The position numbers and the translations under genes were made by a program. A model generated the notes under the pieces. That model saw only the letters and a list, made by a program, of their open reading frames with translations. It had not been told where the DNA came from and did not search any database. Positions 1-8,298 of a DNA stretch of 64,000 nucleotides are shown in pieces; position 1 is the first letter of the stretch, and the number at the start of each line of letters is the position of its first letter. Origin of the DNA: Amycolatopsis dendrobii (lineage in GTDB: Bacteria > Actinomycetota > Actinomycetes > Mycobacteriales > Pseudonocardiaceae); NCBI RefSeq assembly GCF_014145675.1, contig NZ_JACGZW010000003.1, forward strand, positions 372,001-436,000, given 5' to 3'.

Positions 1-651
1 GTAGAGCACCGCGATCCGGTCCGCGACCTCGAACACGTCGGCCATGTTGTGGCTGATCAGCACCACGCCGAGGCCCTGTTCGGCCAGCCTGCGCACCAGG
101 TCGAGGACCTGCTTGGTCTGCGCGACGCCGAGCGCGGCGGTCGGCTCGTCGAGGATGACGACTTTGCTGTTCCACAGCACCGATTTCGCGATCGCGACGG
201 TCTGGCGCTGCCCGCCGGACAGCGAGGAAACCGGCGTGCGGACGGATTTCACCGTGCGCACGCCCAGCGACGCCAGCGTTTCGCGCGCGGCCTTCTCCAT
301 GCTGGCCTCGTCGAGCAGCCAGCTGCTGCCGCGTTCGCGGCCGAGGAACATGTTCTGCACGATGTCGAGGTTGTCGGCGAGCGCGAGGTCCTGGTACACG
401 ACCTCGATGCCGAGCCCGGCGGCGTCCTTCGGGCCGCGGATGTGCGCGTCCGCGCCGTTGAACCGCACCGCTCCGGTGTCGTACGGGTGAATGCCCGCGA
501 TGCATTTGACCAAAGTGGACTTGCCGGCCCCGTTGTCGCCGACGAGCGCGGTCACTTCGCCCGCCCGCACGGCGAAGTCCACGTCGTGCAGGACGTGGAC
601 CGGGCCGAAGCTCTTGTTCAGGCCGGTGATGTCGAGAATGGGCTCGCTCAT
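1..651 (-). CDS. Sugar ABC transporter ATP-binding protein (XylG-like), partial
   Basis: The reading frame runs off the left edge, so the C-terminus is missing. It starts at ATG 651. The translated part has a complete nucleotide-binding core: Walker A GDNGAGKST, Q-loop around VYQDLAL, signature LSGGQRQ, Walker B VVILDEPTAALG and H-loop LISHN. This is the ATPase of a carbohydrate importer (CUT2 type), acting at the inner face of the membrane. It lies just downstream of a XylF-like binding protein on the same strand, separated by a hairpin, so both probably form one operon whose permease lies outside the window. Xylose specificity is inferred from the neighbour. Confidence 0.92.
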   Translation of the reverse strand, partial: MSEPILDITGLNKSFGPVHVLHDVDFAVRAGEVTALVGDNGAGKSTLVKCIAGIHPYDTGAVRFNGADAHIRGPKDAAGLGIEVVYQDLALADNLDIVQNMFLGRERGSSWLLDEASMEKAARETLASLGVRTVKSVRTPVSSLSGGQRQTVAIAKSVLWNSKVVILDEPTAALGVAQTKQVLDLVRRLAEQGLGVVLISHNMADVFEVADRIAVLY

Positions 652-677
652 GGGAATCGCTTGTCTCTCGCGTGGGT

Positions 678-720
678 GCCGGGCCGGAACGCGTGTCGGG
701 GGAACGCGTCCCGGCCCGGC
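678..720 (-). repeat. Intercistronic hairpin between binding protein and ATPase genes
   Basis: A 17-base inverted repeat (678-694 and 704-720, one mismatch, 9-base loop) fills most of the gap between the two transporter genes. Such hairpins after a binding-protein gene often protect the upstream mRNA or partly stop transcription, giving much more binding protein than ATPase. The sequence shows the repeat; the role is inferred. Confidence 0.65.
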
Positions 721-747
721 TGCTCTTGGCGGGGAGTTACTGCGGCG

Positions 748-1884
748 TCAGGAGATGCCGTTTTCGGTGCACTTGGCGGCGAGGTCGCCGGTGCAGATGT
801 CGGACGCCTTGACGTAGCCCTGCTGGACGACGGTCTTGATGTCCTTGATCGTGATCAGCTGCGGCTGCAGCAGCACCGACTTCAGGTCGCGGTTGTTCTT
901 CGGGTCGTGCAGCTTGCCAGTGGCGATCGCGTCCGCGGCGGCCTTGTCGTTCTTGGCCAGCGCGGCGGCCAGCTTCGCGGTGTTCTCGGCCTCTTCCTTG
1001 ATCGGCTTGAAGATCGTCAGCGTCTGGTCGCCGCGCAGGATCGCCTGCAGCCCGGCCGCGGTCGCGTCCTGGCCGGTGACCGGGACCTTGCCGTTGAGGC
1101 CGTTCTTCTTCAGCACGGTGATCACCGCGCCCGCCAGCTCGTCGTTCGCCGCGACGACGCCGTCGACCTTGCCGCCGACCCGGGTGAAGATCTGTTCGAA
1201 CGTCGTGCCGCCGACCTGGGCGTCCCAGTTGTCGATGGGCTGCTTCTGCACGAGGTTCAGCGCCTTGGAGGCGTACAGCGGCTTGAGGACCTTGTCGTGG
1301 CCGTTGGCGAACAGGGTCGCGTTGTTGTCCGTCGGCGCGCCCTCGATCTGGACGACGTTGGCTCCCGGCTTGCTCTTCAGCGCGTCCGCGAGGCCCTGTG
1401 CCTGGATCTCGCCGACCTTCTCGTTGTCGAACGAGACGTAGTAGTCGGCCGAACCGCCGAGGCTCGGGCGGTCGTAGTCGATGACCGGGATGCCCGCGTT
1501 CTTGGCCTTGGCCTCGATCGCCGCGCCGACCGCGGGGTCGGACGGGGCGATGATCAGCACCTTGACGCCGGAGCTGATGAAGCCGTCGGCGAGGGTGGAG
1601 AACTTCTGGTTGTCGCCCTGGGCGTTCTGGATGTCGGCGCTGAAGCCCTGCGCGGAGAGCGCGGCCTGCAGCATCGGCTTGTCGAAGGCTTCCCAGCGGG
1701 CCGAGGTGGCGGTCTCCGGCAGGATCACGCCGACCTTGCCGTTGGCGCCGCCGCCGGCCGGGGCGGAGGCGGAGCTCTTGCTGTCCCCCGAGTTGCCGGA
1801 GCCCGCGCTGTTGGCGCCGCACGCCGAGAGCGCCAGGCCGGCGCTCACCGTCGCGGCGAGGAGGGTAAGGGTTCTGGTGCGCAT
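748..1884 (-). CDS. xylF: XylF-like sugar-binding lipoprotein of an ABC importer
   Basis: A 378-residue protein starting at ATG 1884, preceded by a GAAGGAACGAGG-type ribosome site. The N-terminus is a lipoprotein signal (basic start, hydrophobic stretch, lipobox LSAC with Cys22), followed by a low-complexity Ser/Gly/Ala linker and a periplasmic-binding-protein type 1 fold. Stretches such as GAPTDNNATLF, TGQDATAAGLQAILRGDQT and FKPIKEEAENTA match the D-xylose-binding family. It would sit outside the membrane and hand sugar to the permease. A palindrome upstream (1948-1970) is a likely repressor site. The substrate is assigned from family resemblance; ribose or a related sugar remains possible. 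Confidence 0.88.
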   Translation of the reverse strand: MRTRTLTLLAATVSAGLALSACGANSAGSGNSGDSKSSASAPAGGGANGKVGVILPETATSARWEAFDKPMLQAALSAQGFSADIQNAQGDNQKFSTLADGFISSGVKVLIIAPSDPAVGAAIEAKAKNAGIPVIDYDRPSLGGSADYYVSFDNEKVGEIQAQGLADALKSKPGANVVQIEGAPTDNNATLFANGHDKVLKPLYASKALNLVQKQPIDNWDAQVGGTTFEQIFTRVGGKVDGVVAANDELAGAVITVLKKNGLNGKVPVTGQDATAAGLQAILRGDQTLTIFKPIKEEAENTAKLAAALAKNDKAAADAIATGKLHDPKNNRDLKSVLLQPQLITIKDIKTVVQQGYVKASDICTGDLAAKCTENGIS

Positions 1885-1947
1885 CCTCGTTCCTTCTCCG
1901 ATCATGCTCGCGGGGTGATCGGGAGGGGTCCCCGTGCACCGTCGCAG

Positions 1948-1970
1948 ATATGTTGTGGCCGACAACATAT
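1948..1970. promoter_or_regulatory. Operator palindrome upstream of the sugar transporter
   Basis: Perfect inverted repeat ATATGTTGT-N5-ACAACATAT, 63 bases upstream of the xylF-like start codon and strikingly AT-rich against the local GC content. The form (9-base arms, 5-base spacer) suits a dimeric ROK/XylR- or LacI-type sugar repressor. No regulator gene is visible in the window, so the binding protein is unknown. Confidence 0.7.
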
Positions 1971-2188
1971 GCCGCGGAGCGGCTCTGCGGAAGATGGCGG
2001 GATCGAGTAACCGACACCAAATGGACACAGTTCGGCAACACGGCCCTCATCTGGCGGCTCGGCTGACGGAGTGACCTCGGCCACGCACCGAGCGTAACGA
2101 GAACTTGTCCGGTCTTGTCCGGTCGGAGGCGTGACGGTGCCCGTTCAGGCGCCCGGATCGAACCGGACGAACCGTTCTACCAGGAGAA

Positions 2189-2215
2189 GGGGCGCACGAC
2201 CGCGTCGTGCGCCCC
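2189..2215 (-). terminator. Hairpin terminator after the helicase gene
   Basis: Perfect 11-base stem (2189-2199 with 2205-2215) with a 5-base loop, immediately downstream of the leftward helicase stop. There is no T-run, as is common for GC-rich actinobacterial terminators. Confidence 0.7.
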
Positions 2216-2233
2216 GGTGCTCGGCTGGAAGGA

Positions 2234-4039
2234 CTACCAGGAGCGCAGCGTGACGATCCGCTCTTCGAGCTGCTCCACCGTCGCCATCGCGGTGGGCGGG
2301 CCGCCGCACTGGCGGCGCAGTTCGTTGTGGATCGCGCCGTGGGGTTTCTTCGTGCGGTGGTGGTACACGCCGACCAGCGCGTTGAGCTCCTTGCGCAGCG
2401 CGCCGAGCCGTTCGCTCACCGACTGCGACCGGACCGGCGGCGCGGCCGGTTCCTCGGTCTTCGGCTTGCGCCGCTTCTCGTCGGAGATCTGCTCTTCCTG
2501 CCGCTTGCGCAGCAGCGCGCGGACCTGGTCCGGCTCCAGCAGGCCGGGAAGGCCGAGGTACTCCTGCTCCTCGTCGGAACCGGAGAAGACCGCGGTGCCG
2601 AACGAGTTGCCGTCGTAGATGACCTGGTCGAGTTCGGCCGAGGCGTGCAGCGAGGTGAACGCCTTCTCCTCCTCGCCCGGTTCGTCCTCGGTGCGGTTGG
2701 CCTGGGCGAGCAGTTCGTCGTCCCAGCCTTCCTTCTCCCGGTGCGGTTTGCCGAGCACGTGGTCGCGCTGCGCTTCCAGCTCGCTGGCCAGCTCCAGCAG
2801 CACCGGCACGCTCGGCAGGAAGATGCTCGCCGTCTCGCCCTTTTTCCGGGCCCGCACGTAGCGGCCGATGGCCTGTGCGAAGAACAGCGGGGTGGACGCG
2901 CTGGTGGCGTACACGCCGACGGCCAGCCGCGGCACGTCGACGCCTTCGGACACCATCCGGACCGCGACGATCCAGCGTTCCTTGGTCTCGGAGAACTCCT
3001 TGATCCGCCCGGACGCCTTCGGGTCGTCCGACAGCACCAGCGTCGGCGTCTCGCCGCAGATCCGCTCCAGGATCTTGGCGTAGGCACGCGCGGTTTCCTG
3101 GTCGGTGGCGATCACCAGGCCGCCCGCGTCCGGGATGCCTTGCCGCACCTGGCTGAGCCGCGTGTCGGCGGCTTGCAGCACCGCCGGGATCCACTCGCCC
3201 GCCGGGTCGAGCGCCGTGCGCCAGGCGCGCGCGTTCTGCTCCGCGGTGAGCGGTTCGCCCAGCCGCGCGGTGAACTCCTCGCCCGCGCTGGTGCGCCACG
3301 ACGCCTCGCCGGAGTAGGCGAGGAAGACGACCGGCCGGACCACGCCGTCGGCGAGCGCGTCGGAGTAGCCGTAGGAGTGGTCGGCCTTGCTGCGCTGGAA
3401 GCCGCCCGCGTCCGGTTCGTAGGTGACGAACGGGATCGGCGAGTCGTCGCTGCGGAACGGGGTCCCGGTGAGCGCGAGCCTGCGCACCGCGGGCGTGAAC
3501 GCCTCGCTGGTCGCGTCGCCCCAGGACTTCGCGTCGCCCGCGTGGTGGATCTCGTCGAGGATCACCAGGGTCTTGCGGTTCTCCGTGCGCACCCGGTGCA
3601 GCGTGGGATGCGCGGCGACCTGCGCGTAGGTGACCGCGACGCCGCGGTAGTCCGACGACGTGACGCCGGTGGTGTTGCGGAAGTTCGAGTCGATCGGGAT
3701 GCCCGCCGCCGCGGCCGAGGCCGCCCACTGGTGCTTCAGGTGCTCGGTCGGGGTGACGATCGTGACCGCCTCGACGGTGCGGTCCGAAAGCAGTTCGGCG
3801 GCGATCCGGAGGCCGAACACCGTCTTGCCCGCGCCCGGCGTCGCGACCGCGAGGAAGTCCTTCGGCCTGCTCGACAGGTACTTCGTGAGCGCTCGGCGCT
3901 GCCAGGCGCGCAGCGGACGCGCGGTGCTGTCCTTCTCCGCGGGCGGCGCCCCGAGGACCGGCTGGGTCGTCTCGGACAAAACTCGGTTCACCCCCTCCTC
4001 GGACCGCTCGGCGCGGCCGTGACGTGCGAAAACCCCCAC
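2234..4039 (-). CDS. DEAD/DEAH-box (SF2) helicase
   Basis: About 601 residues if the outermost GTG at 4039 is used. An inner GTG at 3988 directly follows a strong GGAGG-type ribosome site and is a serious alternative. Superfamily 2 motifs are clear: motif I ATPGAGKT (residues 66-73), motif II DEIH (162-165), motif III LTGTPFRSD, and motif VI in AIGRYVRARKKGE. A long charged C-terminal region follows the RecA-like domains. The family unwinds or remodels nucleic acid using ATP; the specific substrate cannot be read from sequence. It is divergent from the YihY-type gene and ends at a hairpin terminator. Confidence 0.88.
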   Translation of the reverse strand: MGVFARHGRAERSEEGVNRVLSETTQPVLGAPPAEKDSTARPLRAWQRRALTKYLSSRPKDFLAVATPGAGKTVFGLRIAAELLSDRTVEAVTIVTPTEHLKHQWAASAAAAGIPIDSNFRNTTGVTSSDYRGVAVTYAQVAAHPTLHRVRTENRKTLVILDEIHHAGDAKSWGDATSEAFTPAVRRLALTGTPFRSDDSPIPFVTYEPDAGGFQRSKADHSYGYSDALADGVVRPVVFLAYSGEASWRTSAGEEFTARLGEPLTAEQNARAWRTALDPAGEWIPAVLQAADTRLSQVRQGIPDAGGLVIATDQETARAYAKILERICGETPTLVLSDDPKASGRIKEFSETKERWIVAVRMVSEGVDVPRLAVGVYATSASTPLFFAQAIGRYVRARKKGETASIFLPSVPVLLELASELEAQRDHVLGKPHREKEGWDDELLAQANRTEDEPGEEEKAFTSLHASAELDQVIYDGNSFGTAVFSGSDEEQEYLGLPGLLEPDQVRALLRKRQEEQISDEKRRKPKTEEPAAPPVRSQSVSERLGALRKELNALVGVYHHRTKKPHGAIHNELRRQCGGPPTAMATVEQLEERIVTLRSW

Positions 4040-4206
4040 TGTGGCACCGGCTTCGCCGCCGGGCGCCGCGATGAGGGCACGTCGGCCAGCTTACCTTCCG
4101 AGTCCCCGGGCGCCCGCCACCGCCACGGGTGGTGTCCTCCGACACGCCCCCTCTCGGCGGGGGTGACGAGCCAAAACCGCGCGCATGGACCATGCTGGGA
4201 CACACC

Positions 4207-5412
4207 ATGGGCGAGGTGACACCGGACGCCGGCGCGGCAGAGCCGAACGGCGAGGCAGTGCCGAAGAAGAGCGTGCCGGAGAAGACCGTGCGCAGGGGGC
4301 CGTGGCGGCTCCTCACCCGCACGCTCGCGAAAGCGTGGGACGGCAACATCTTCTCCGAGGCCGCCGAGGCGGCGTTCTGGCAGACGCTGTCGCTCCCGCC
4401 GCTGCTGCTCGGGCTGCTGGGCAGCGTCGGCTTCATCGGCGAGTGGTTCGGCCAGAACGTGGTCACCGCGGTGCACGACCGGATCATCACCTTCAGCCAC
4501 ACCATCTTCAGCGCCAACGCGGTGCAGGAGATCATCGAACCGACGGTGAACAGCATCCTCACCGTCGGCAAGGGCGAGATCGTGTCCGTGGGCTTCGTGA
4601 TCTCGCTGTGGGCGGGTTCGTCGGCGATGTCGTCGTTCGTCGACGCGATCACCGTCGCGCACGACCAGTACGGCGTCCGCAACGAGGTGTGGCAGCGGAT
4701 TTTCGCGCTGCTGCTGTACCTGTGCGCGCTGATCGGGCTCGTGATCGGGCTGCCGCTGCTGGCGATCGGGCCGGACCTGCTGCCGGAGTTCTTCCCGGTC
4801 GACTGGCGGCCGACAGTCTCGTCCTGGGTCGGCACGCTCTACTACCCGGTGCTGGGCGTGATGATCGCGCTCGCGCTGACGACGCTGTACAAGCTCGCGC
4901 TGCCGCGCCGGCTGCCCTGGCACCGCGGGCTGCCGGGCGCGATGCTGGCCGGCGTGGTCTTCCTGGTGTCGAGCATCGGGCTGCGGATCTACCTGAACTG
5001 GATCACCAAGACCGGCTACACCTACGGCGCGCTGGCCGCGCCGATCGCGTTCCTGCTGCTGATGTTCTTCATCGGCCTCGCGGTGGTCGGCGGCGCGTAT
5101 TTCAACAGCGCGATCCAGGAGCTGTGGCCCGCGAAGGCGACCCGGCGGCAGCGGCGCAAGTGGCGGCGGCTGGAGATGGAACGCGCGAACGAGCGGATGC
5201 GGGCCGAGGAGGGCCGCCGGCTGTGGGACCGCACGACGATGCCGTTGCGGCGGCCGAAACGGCACCCCGGAAACGAAACCGACGACTCCGAGACTGGCCA
5301 CGACGAGCCGGACCGCACCGAATCGGAGACCGTGCAACTCGCCAGACCCGAGCGCGCCACCGGTTCGGAGCCGTCCGCCGAATCTCGTCCGCGCCGTCCG
5401 CGGCAGGGCTGA
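4207..5412 (+). CDS. YihY/virulence factor BrkB family membrane protein
   Basis: About 401 residues from ATG 4207; ATG 4192 and GTG 4129 are in-frame alternatives. A charged N-terminus leads into the family pattern AKAWDGNIFSEAAEAAFWQTLSLPP and about six hydrophobic segments, for example LLLGLLGSVGFIG, FALLLYLCALIGLVIGL, YPVLGVMIALALTTLY, LAGVVFLVSSIGLRIYL and FLLLMFFIGLAVVGGAYFN. The C-terminal 100 residues are basic then acidic and probably cytoplasmic. The family is an inner-membrane protein of poorly defined function; the old name ribonuclease BN is no longer considered correct. It converges with the secreted-protein gene with one base between stops. Confidence 0.88.
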   Translation: MGEVTPDAGAAEPNGEAVPKKSVPEKTVRRGPWRLLTRTLAKAWDGNIFSEAAEAAFWQTLSLPPLLLGLLGSVGFIGEWFGQNVVTAVHDRIITFSHTIFSANAVQEIIEPTVNSILTVGKGEIVSVGFVISLWAGSSAMSSFVDAITVAHDQYGVRNEVWQRIFALLLYLCALIGLVIGLPLLAIGPDLLPEFFPVDWRPTVSSWVGTLYYPVLGVMIALALTTLYKLALPRRLPWHRGLPGAMLAGVVFLVSSIGLRIYLNWITKTGYTYGALAAPIAFLLLMFFIGLAVVGGAYFNSAIQELWPAKATRRQRRKWRRLEMERANERMRAEEGRRLWDRTTMPLRRPKRHPGNETDDSETGHDEPDRTESETVQLARPERATGSEPSAESRPRRPRQG

Positions 5413-5413
5413 C

Positions 5414-6265
5414 TCAACCCTGGCGGAACCGCCACGTCTTGCTGTCGAAGGCGATGCAGACGCTCGGCGACATCACGACCACCCGCAGCGTGCCGCCGTC
5501 GCGCTCGTCGTAGTCGATGCCCTCGACCTCGAAGTTGCCGCCGCAGCCGCTTTCCAGCGGGAGCTGGCCGAGCGACGTGACGTGCCCGGTGACGTCGGAA
5601 CCGGAGACCGAACCGGAGAGATCGACCTGCAGCAGGGGTTTGGTGGTGCCGAAGAGGCTGCCGTCCGGGTCGTCCGAGGAGCACATCAGCCGGGTCGCGG
5701 AGACGAAATCGCAGCCCTGGACGTCGCGCACCGGGTGGTCGAGCCGGATCGCCGAGGCGTACGGCAGGTTCTGGCCGGGATCGGTGGCCGCGGCGCCGGG
5801 CATCGGGTAGACGAGCAGACGGTCCATCGTGCCCCATTCGCCGGACACGAGCCAGCGCGCGTCGGGCGACACCGCGGCGAACGAATTGTTGTTGGCCTCC
5901 CACGATTCCAGCGCGTGCTGGTAGTCGGCGCGGGAGCCGTCCGGGGCCTCGACGCGGAAGAGCTTCGCGCCGCGGTCGTCGCGCTGGTAGGGCTCGACGT
6001 ACCAGCCCTTCGCCGACCCCGGGTCGCCGATGTGGTTCCAGCCCTTCGCCGCGAGACCCGGGTCGACCGTGCCGATGCCGGTGTAGCGGATGCTGGTTCC
6101 GGACGAGCGCTCGACGGTGGCGAGGCCCTGGCTCTCGTCGAGCGGACGGGCGCGGTCGGAGCCGACGGTGGTCCATCCGGTCACCGCGTCCGCGGCGCCC
6201 GCCGCGACTGCGCTGACGGCGGACAGCAGGACGACGAGGGAAAGCACGATCCCGGTTGCGCGCAT
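5414..6265 (-). CDS. Secreted protein of unknown function
   Basis: A 283-residue protein with a Sec signal peptide (MRATGIVLSLVVLLSAVSAVAAGAA, presumably cleaved after AGA or ADA). The mature part is rich in aromatic residues, Gly, Asp and Ser, with repeated patterns like SPDARWLVSGEWG and TRLMCSSDDPDGSLFG. These recall blade-type repeats of secreted beta-propellers. Several cysteines suggest disulfides outside the cell. No catalytic motif was recognised. Its stop lies one base from the stop of the convergent YihY-type gene. Confidence 0.75.
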   Translation of the reverse strand: MRATGIVLSLVVLLSAVSAVAAGAADAVTGWTTVGSDRARPLDESQGLATVERSSGTSIRYTGIGTVDPGLAAKGWNHIGDPGSAKGWYVEPYQRDDRGAKLFRVEAPDGSRADYQHALESWEANNNSFAAVSPDARWLVSGEWGTMDRLLVYPMPGAAATDPGQNLPYASAIRLDHPVRDVQGCDFVSATRLMCSSDDPDGSLFGTTKPLLQVDLSGSVSGSDVTGHVTSLGQLPLESGCGGNFEVEGIDYDERDGGTLRVVVMSPSVCIAFDSKTWRFRQG

Positions 6266-6361
6266 GCGGGGACACTCCTGCGGGGAGGCGACTGGCCGGA
6301 TTGCAGGTCTACCAGTTCCTCCCCGGGTGCACAGCCACCGAGTGAAGGATTTTCACCTTTG

Positions 6362-6387
6362 TTCCCGCGCACCGGGACGCGGGGGAA
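6362..6387 (-). terminator. Hairpin terminator after the DUF3039 gene
   Basis: CCCGCG (6364-6369) pairs with CGCGGG (6378-6383), flanked by T- and A-rich ends, directly downstream of the leftward DUF3039 stop codon. Confidence 0.55.
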
Positions 6388-6390
6388 ACC

Positions 6391-6633
6391 TCAGTCGTCG
6401 CCGCCCGGACGGAGGCCCTCGTAGATCTTCTTGCACTTGGGGCAGACCGGGGACCCCGGCTTGGGCGATTTCGTGACCGGGAAGACCTCGCCGCAGAGCG
6501 CCACGACGTGCGTGCCCATGACCGCGCTCTCGGCGATCTTGTTCTTGCGCACGTAGTGGAACATCTTCGGCGAGTCGTCGTCGGTCGACTCGGTGCTGTC
6601 GGTCTCCGGCTTGGTCAGCGTTTCGGTGCTCAC
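6391..6633 (-). CDS. DUF3039 family small zinc-ribbon-like protein
   Basis: An 80-residue acidic protein. The first 20 residues are Thr/Ser/Asp-rich, followed by the family core FHYVRKNKIAESAVMGTHVVALCGEVFPV and a C-terminal CPKC pair. The earlier Cys plus CPKC are probable metal ligands. DUF3039 proteins are widespread single-copy actinobacterial proteins without an assigned function. Start ATG 6633. Confidence 0.9.
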   Translation of the reverse strand: MSTETLTKPETDSTESTDDDSPKMFHYVRKNKIAESAVMGTHVVALCGEVFPVTKSPKPGSPVCPKCKKIYEGLRPGGDD

Positions 6634-6717
6634 CCCACCATCATGCCTCAGCGCCGCGCCCGCGGTAATGCCCGGCTAGGCTCGCCTGACCTGCCAAGGG
6701 ACCCCTCAGGAGCCCGG

Positions 6718-7374
6718 ATGCCGCACGAGTCCGCACCCCGCTGGCACAACGCGCTGACCCGCCTCGGCGGCGACCACCACGTCGGCCGCGACGCCTGGGC
6801 CGACCTCGAAACGCGTTACACCGAACCGCACCGCCGCTACCACGACCTCGCCCACGCCACCACCGTCGCGCACGACGCGGAGCAGCTAGCGGCCGACCTG
6901 CCCTTCCACGAACGCGCTGTCGTCGTACTCGCCGCGTGGGCACACGACGTGGTCTACGACGCCGTACCCGGCGAAGACGAACAACGCAGCGCGGAGTGGC
7001 TTCGCCGCTGGCTCACGCGCGCAGGGATTGCCGATGCGCACATTGACCAGGCCGAAGCCCTCGTCCTCGCCACCGCCTCCCACGAAGCACCCGAAGACGA
7101 CTTCGCCGCAGCAGCCCTCCTCGACGCCGACCTAGCCATCCTCGGCGCACCTCCCGACACGTACGCCGCGTACGTGGACAACGTGCGTCAGGAGTACGCG
7201 CGCTACCCCGACGACGCCTGGGCGACCGGCCGCGCCGCAGTACTGGAAAGCCTCCTCACGCGGCCCGCGCTGTACCTCACCGAAAGCGCCCGCTCACGCT
7301 GGGAAGCCGCAGCGCGGCAGAATTTGCGGGCTGAGCTGACCCGATGCCGCAGCGTGCGCGGCGATCACAGATGA
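6718..7374 (+). CDS. HD-domain metal-dependent phosphohydrolase
   Basis: A 218-residue protein starting at ATG 6718, with an AGGAG ribosome site about 9 bases upstream. The HD pattern is visible: the first His in RRYHDLAHATT, the HD doublet in LAAWAHDVVYD, and a later Asp in LLDADLAILG. Proteins of this type resemble predicted HD-superfamily phosphohydrolases of about 200 residues; the natural substrate is unknown. It is 9 bases from psuG on the same strand and could share its transcript. Confidence 0.85.
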   Translation: MPHESAPRWHNALTRLGGDHHVGRDAWADLETRYTEPHRRYHDLAHATTVAHDAEQLAADLPFHERAVVVLAAWAHDVVYDAVPGEDEQRSAEWLRRWLTRAGIADAHIDQAEALVLATASHEAPEDDFAAAALLDADLAILGAPPDTYAAYVDNVRQEYARYPDDAWATGRAAVLESLLTRPALYLTESARSRWEAAARQNLRAELTRCRSVRGDHR

Positions 7375-7383
7375 TGTCCGTTC

Positions 7384-8298
7384 GTGACCACCCAGACCAC
7401 TCCCCTGTTCGTCCACGAGGAAGTCGCCTCGGCGTTGCGTGACGGTCACCCCGTCGTCGCGCTCGAGAGCACGATCCTTTCGCACGGCCTCCCGTACGGA
7501 CGGAACCTCGACGTCGGCCGCCGCATCGAGCAAACCGTGCGAGACGGCGGCGCTGTGCCGGCCACTATCGCCGTGCTCGACGGGCGGCCGGTCATCGGCC
7601 TCTCTCCCGCCGAACTGGAGCGCGTCTGCGCCCCCGACGCCGGCTTGGACAAGCTGTCCCTGCGCGACCTGGGCCCCGCGGTCGGCCTCGGCCGCTCCGG
7701 CGCCACCACCGTCGCGGGCACCTCGGCGCTCGCCGCGGCAGCCGGGATCGGCGTCTTCGCCACCGGCGGCCTCGGCGGCGTGCACCTGGGCGCGGCACAG
7801 AGCTGGGACGTCTCGGCAGACCTCGGAGTCCTGGCCAAGGTGCCGACCGTGGTCGTGTGCTCCGGCGTGAAGTCCGTCCTGGACATCCCCGCCACTCTGG
7901 AAGTGCTGGAAACGAACTCGGTGCCCGTCCTCGGCTACCGCACCGACGACTTCCCCGCGTTCTATCTCCGCTCGTCCGGCCACCCCGTCGGCTGGCGGGT
8001 GGACGACCCGAAGCAAGCCGCCGCGGTCGTCTCCGCCCACCGCCGCTACGCGAACTCCGGCGTCCTGCTGACAAACCCGATCCCCGAAGAGTCCGAAATG
8101 GACCGTGCCCTGCACGACCGGCTGTTGCGGGAAGGCCTGGCAAAACTGGCCGACGCCGACGTCCACGGCGCGGACGTGACTCCGGTGCTGCTGGAGCACT
8201 TCCACACCGCCAGCGAAGGCGTCAGCATCGACGCGAACGAGGCTTTGGTGCTGTCCAACGCCAAACTCGCCACCGAAGTAGCGGTGGCCCTGTCGTGA
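7384..8298 (+). CDS. psuG: Pseudouridine-5'-phosphate glycosidase
   Basis: A 304-residue protein with GTG start at 7384. It carries the family signature ALESTILSHGLPYGRN (from residue 27), GRSGATTVAGTSALAAAAGI and FATGGLGGVHLGA, and the C-terminal block LLTNPIPEESEMD. The enzyme reversibly splits pseudouridine 5'-phosphate into uracil and ribose 5-phosphate, using Mn2+, in the cytoplasm. Its stop overlaps the start of the kinase gene by four bases (GTGA), so translation is coupled. The pair makes up the usual pseudouridine salvage operon. Confidence 0.95.
   Translation: MTTQTTPLFVHEEVASALRDGHPVVALESTILSHGLPYGRNLDVGRRIEQTVRDGGAVPATIAVLDGRPVIGLSPAELERVCAPDAGLDKLSLRDLGPAVGLGRSGATTVAGTSALAAAAGIGVFATGGLGGVHLGAAQSWDVSADLGVLAKVPTVVVCSGVKSVLDIPATLEVLETNSVPVLGYRTDDFPAFYLRSSGHPVGWRVDDPKQAAAVVSAHRRYANSGVLLTNPIPEESEMDRALHDRLLREGLAKLADADVHGADVTPVLLEHFHTASEGVSIDANEALVLSNAKLATEVAVALS

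Noticed and set aside
49..2010. Long open frame on the + strand opposite the sugar transporter
   Set aside because: Its translation is Arg/Asp/Val-rich without motifs, and the opposite strand encodes a clear ABC ATPase and XylF-like protein.
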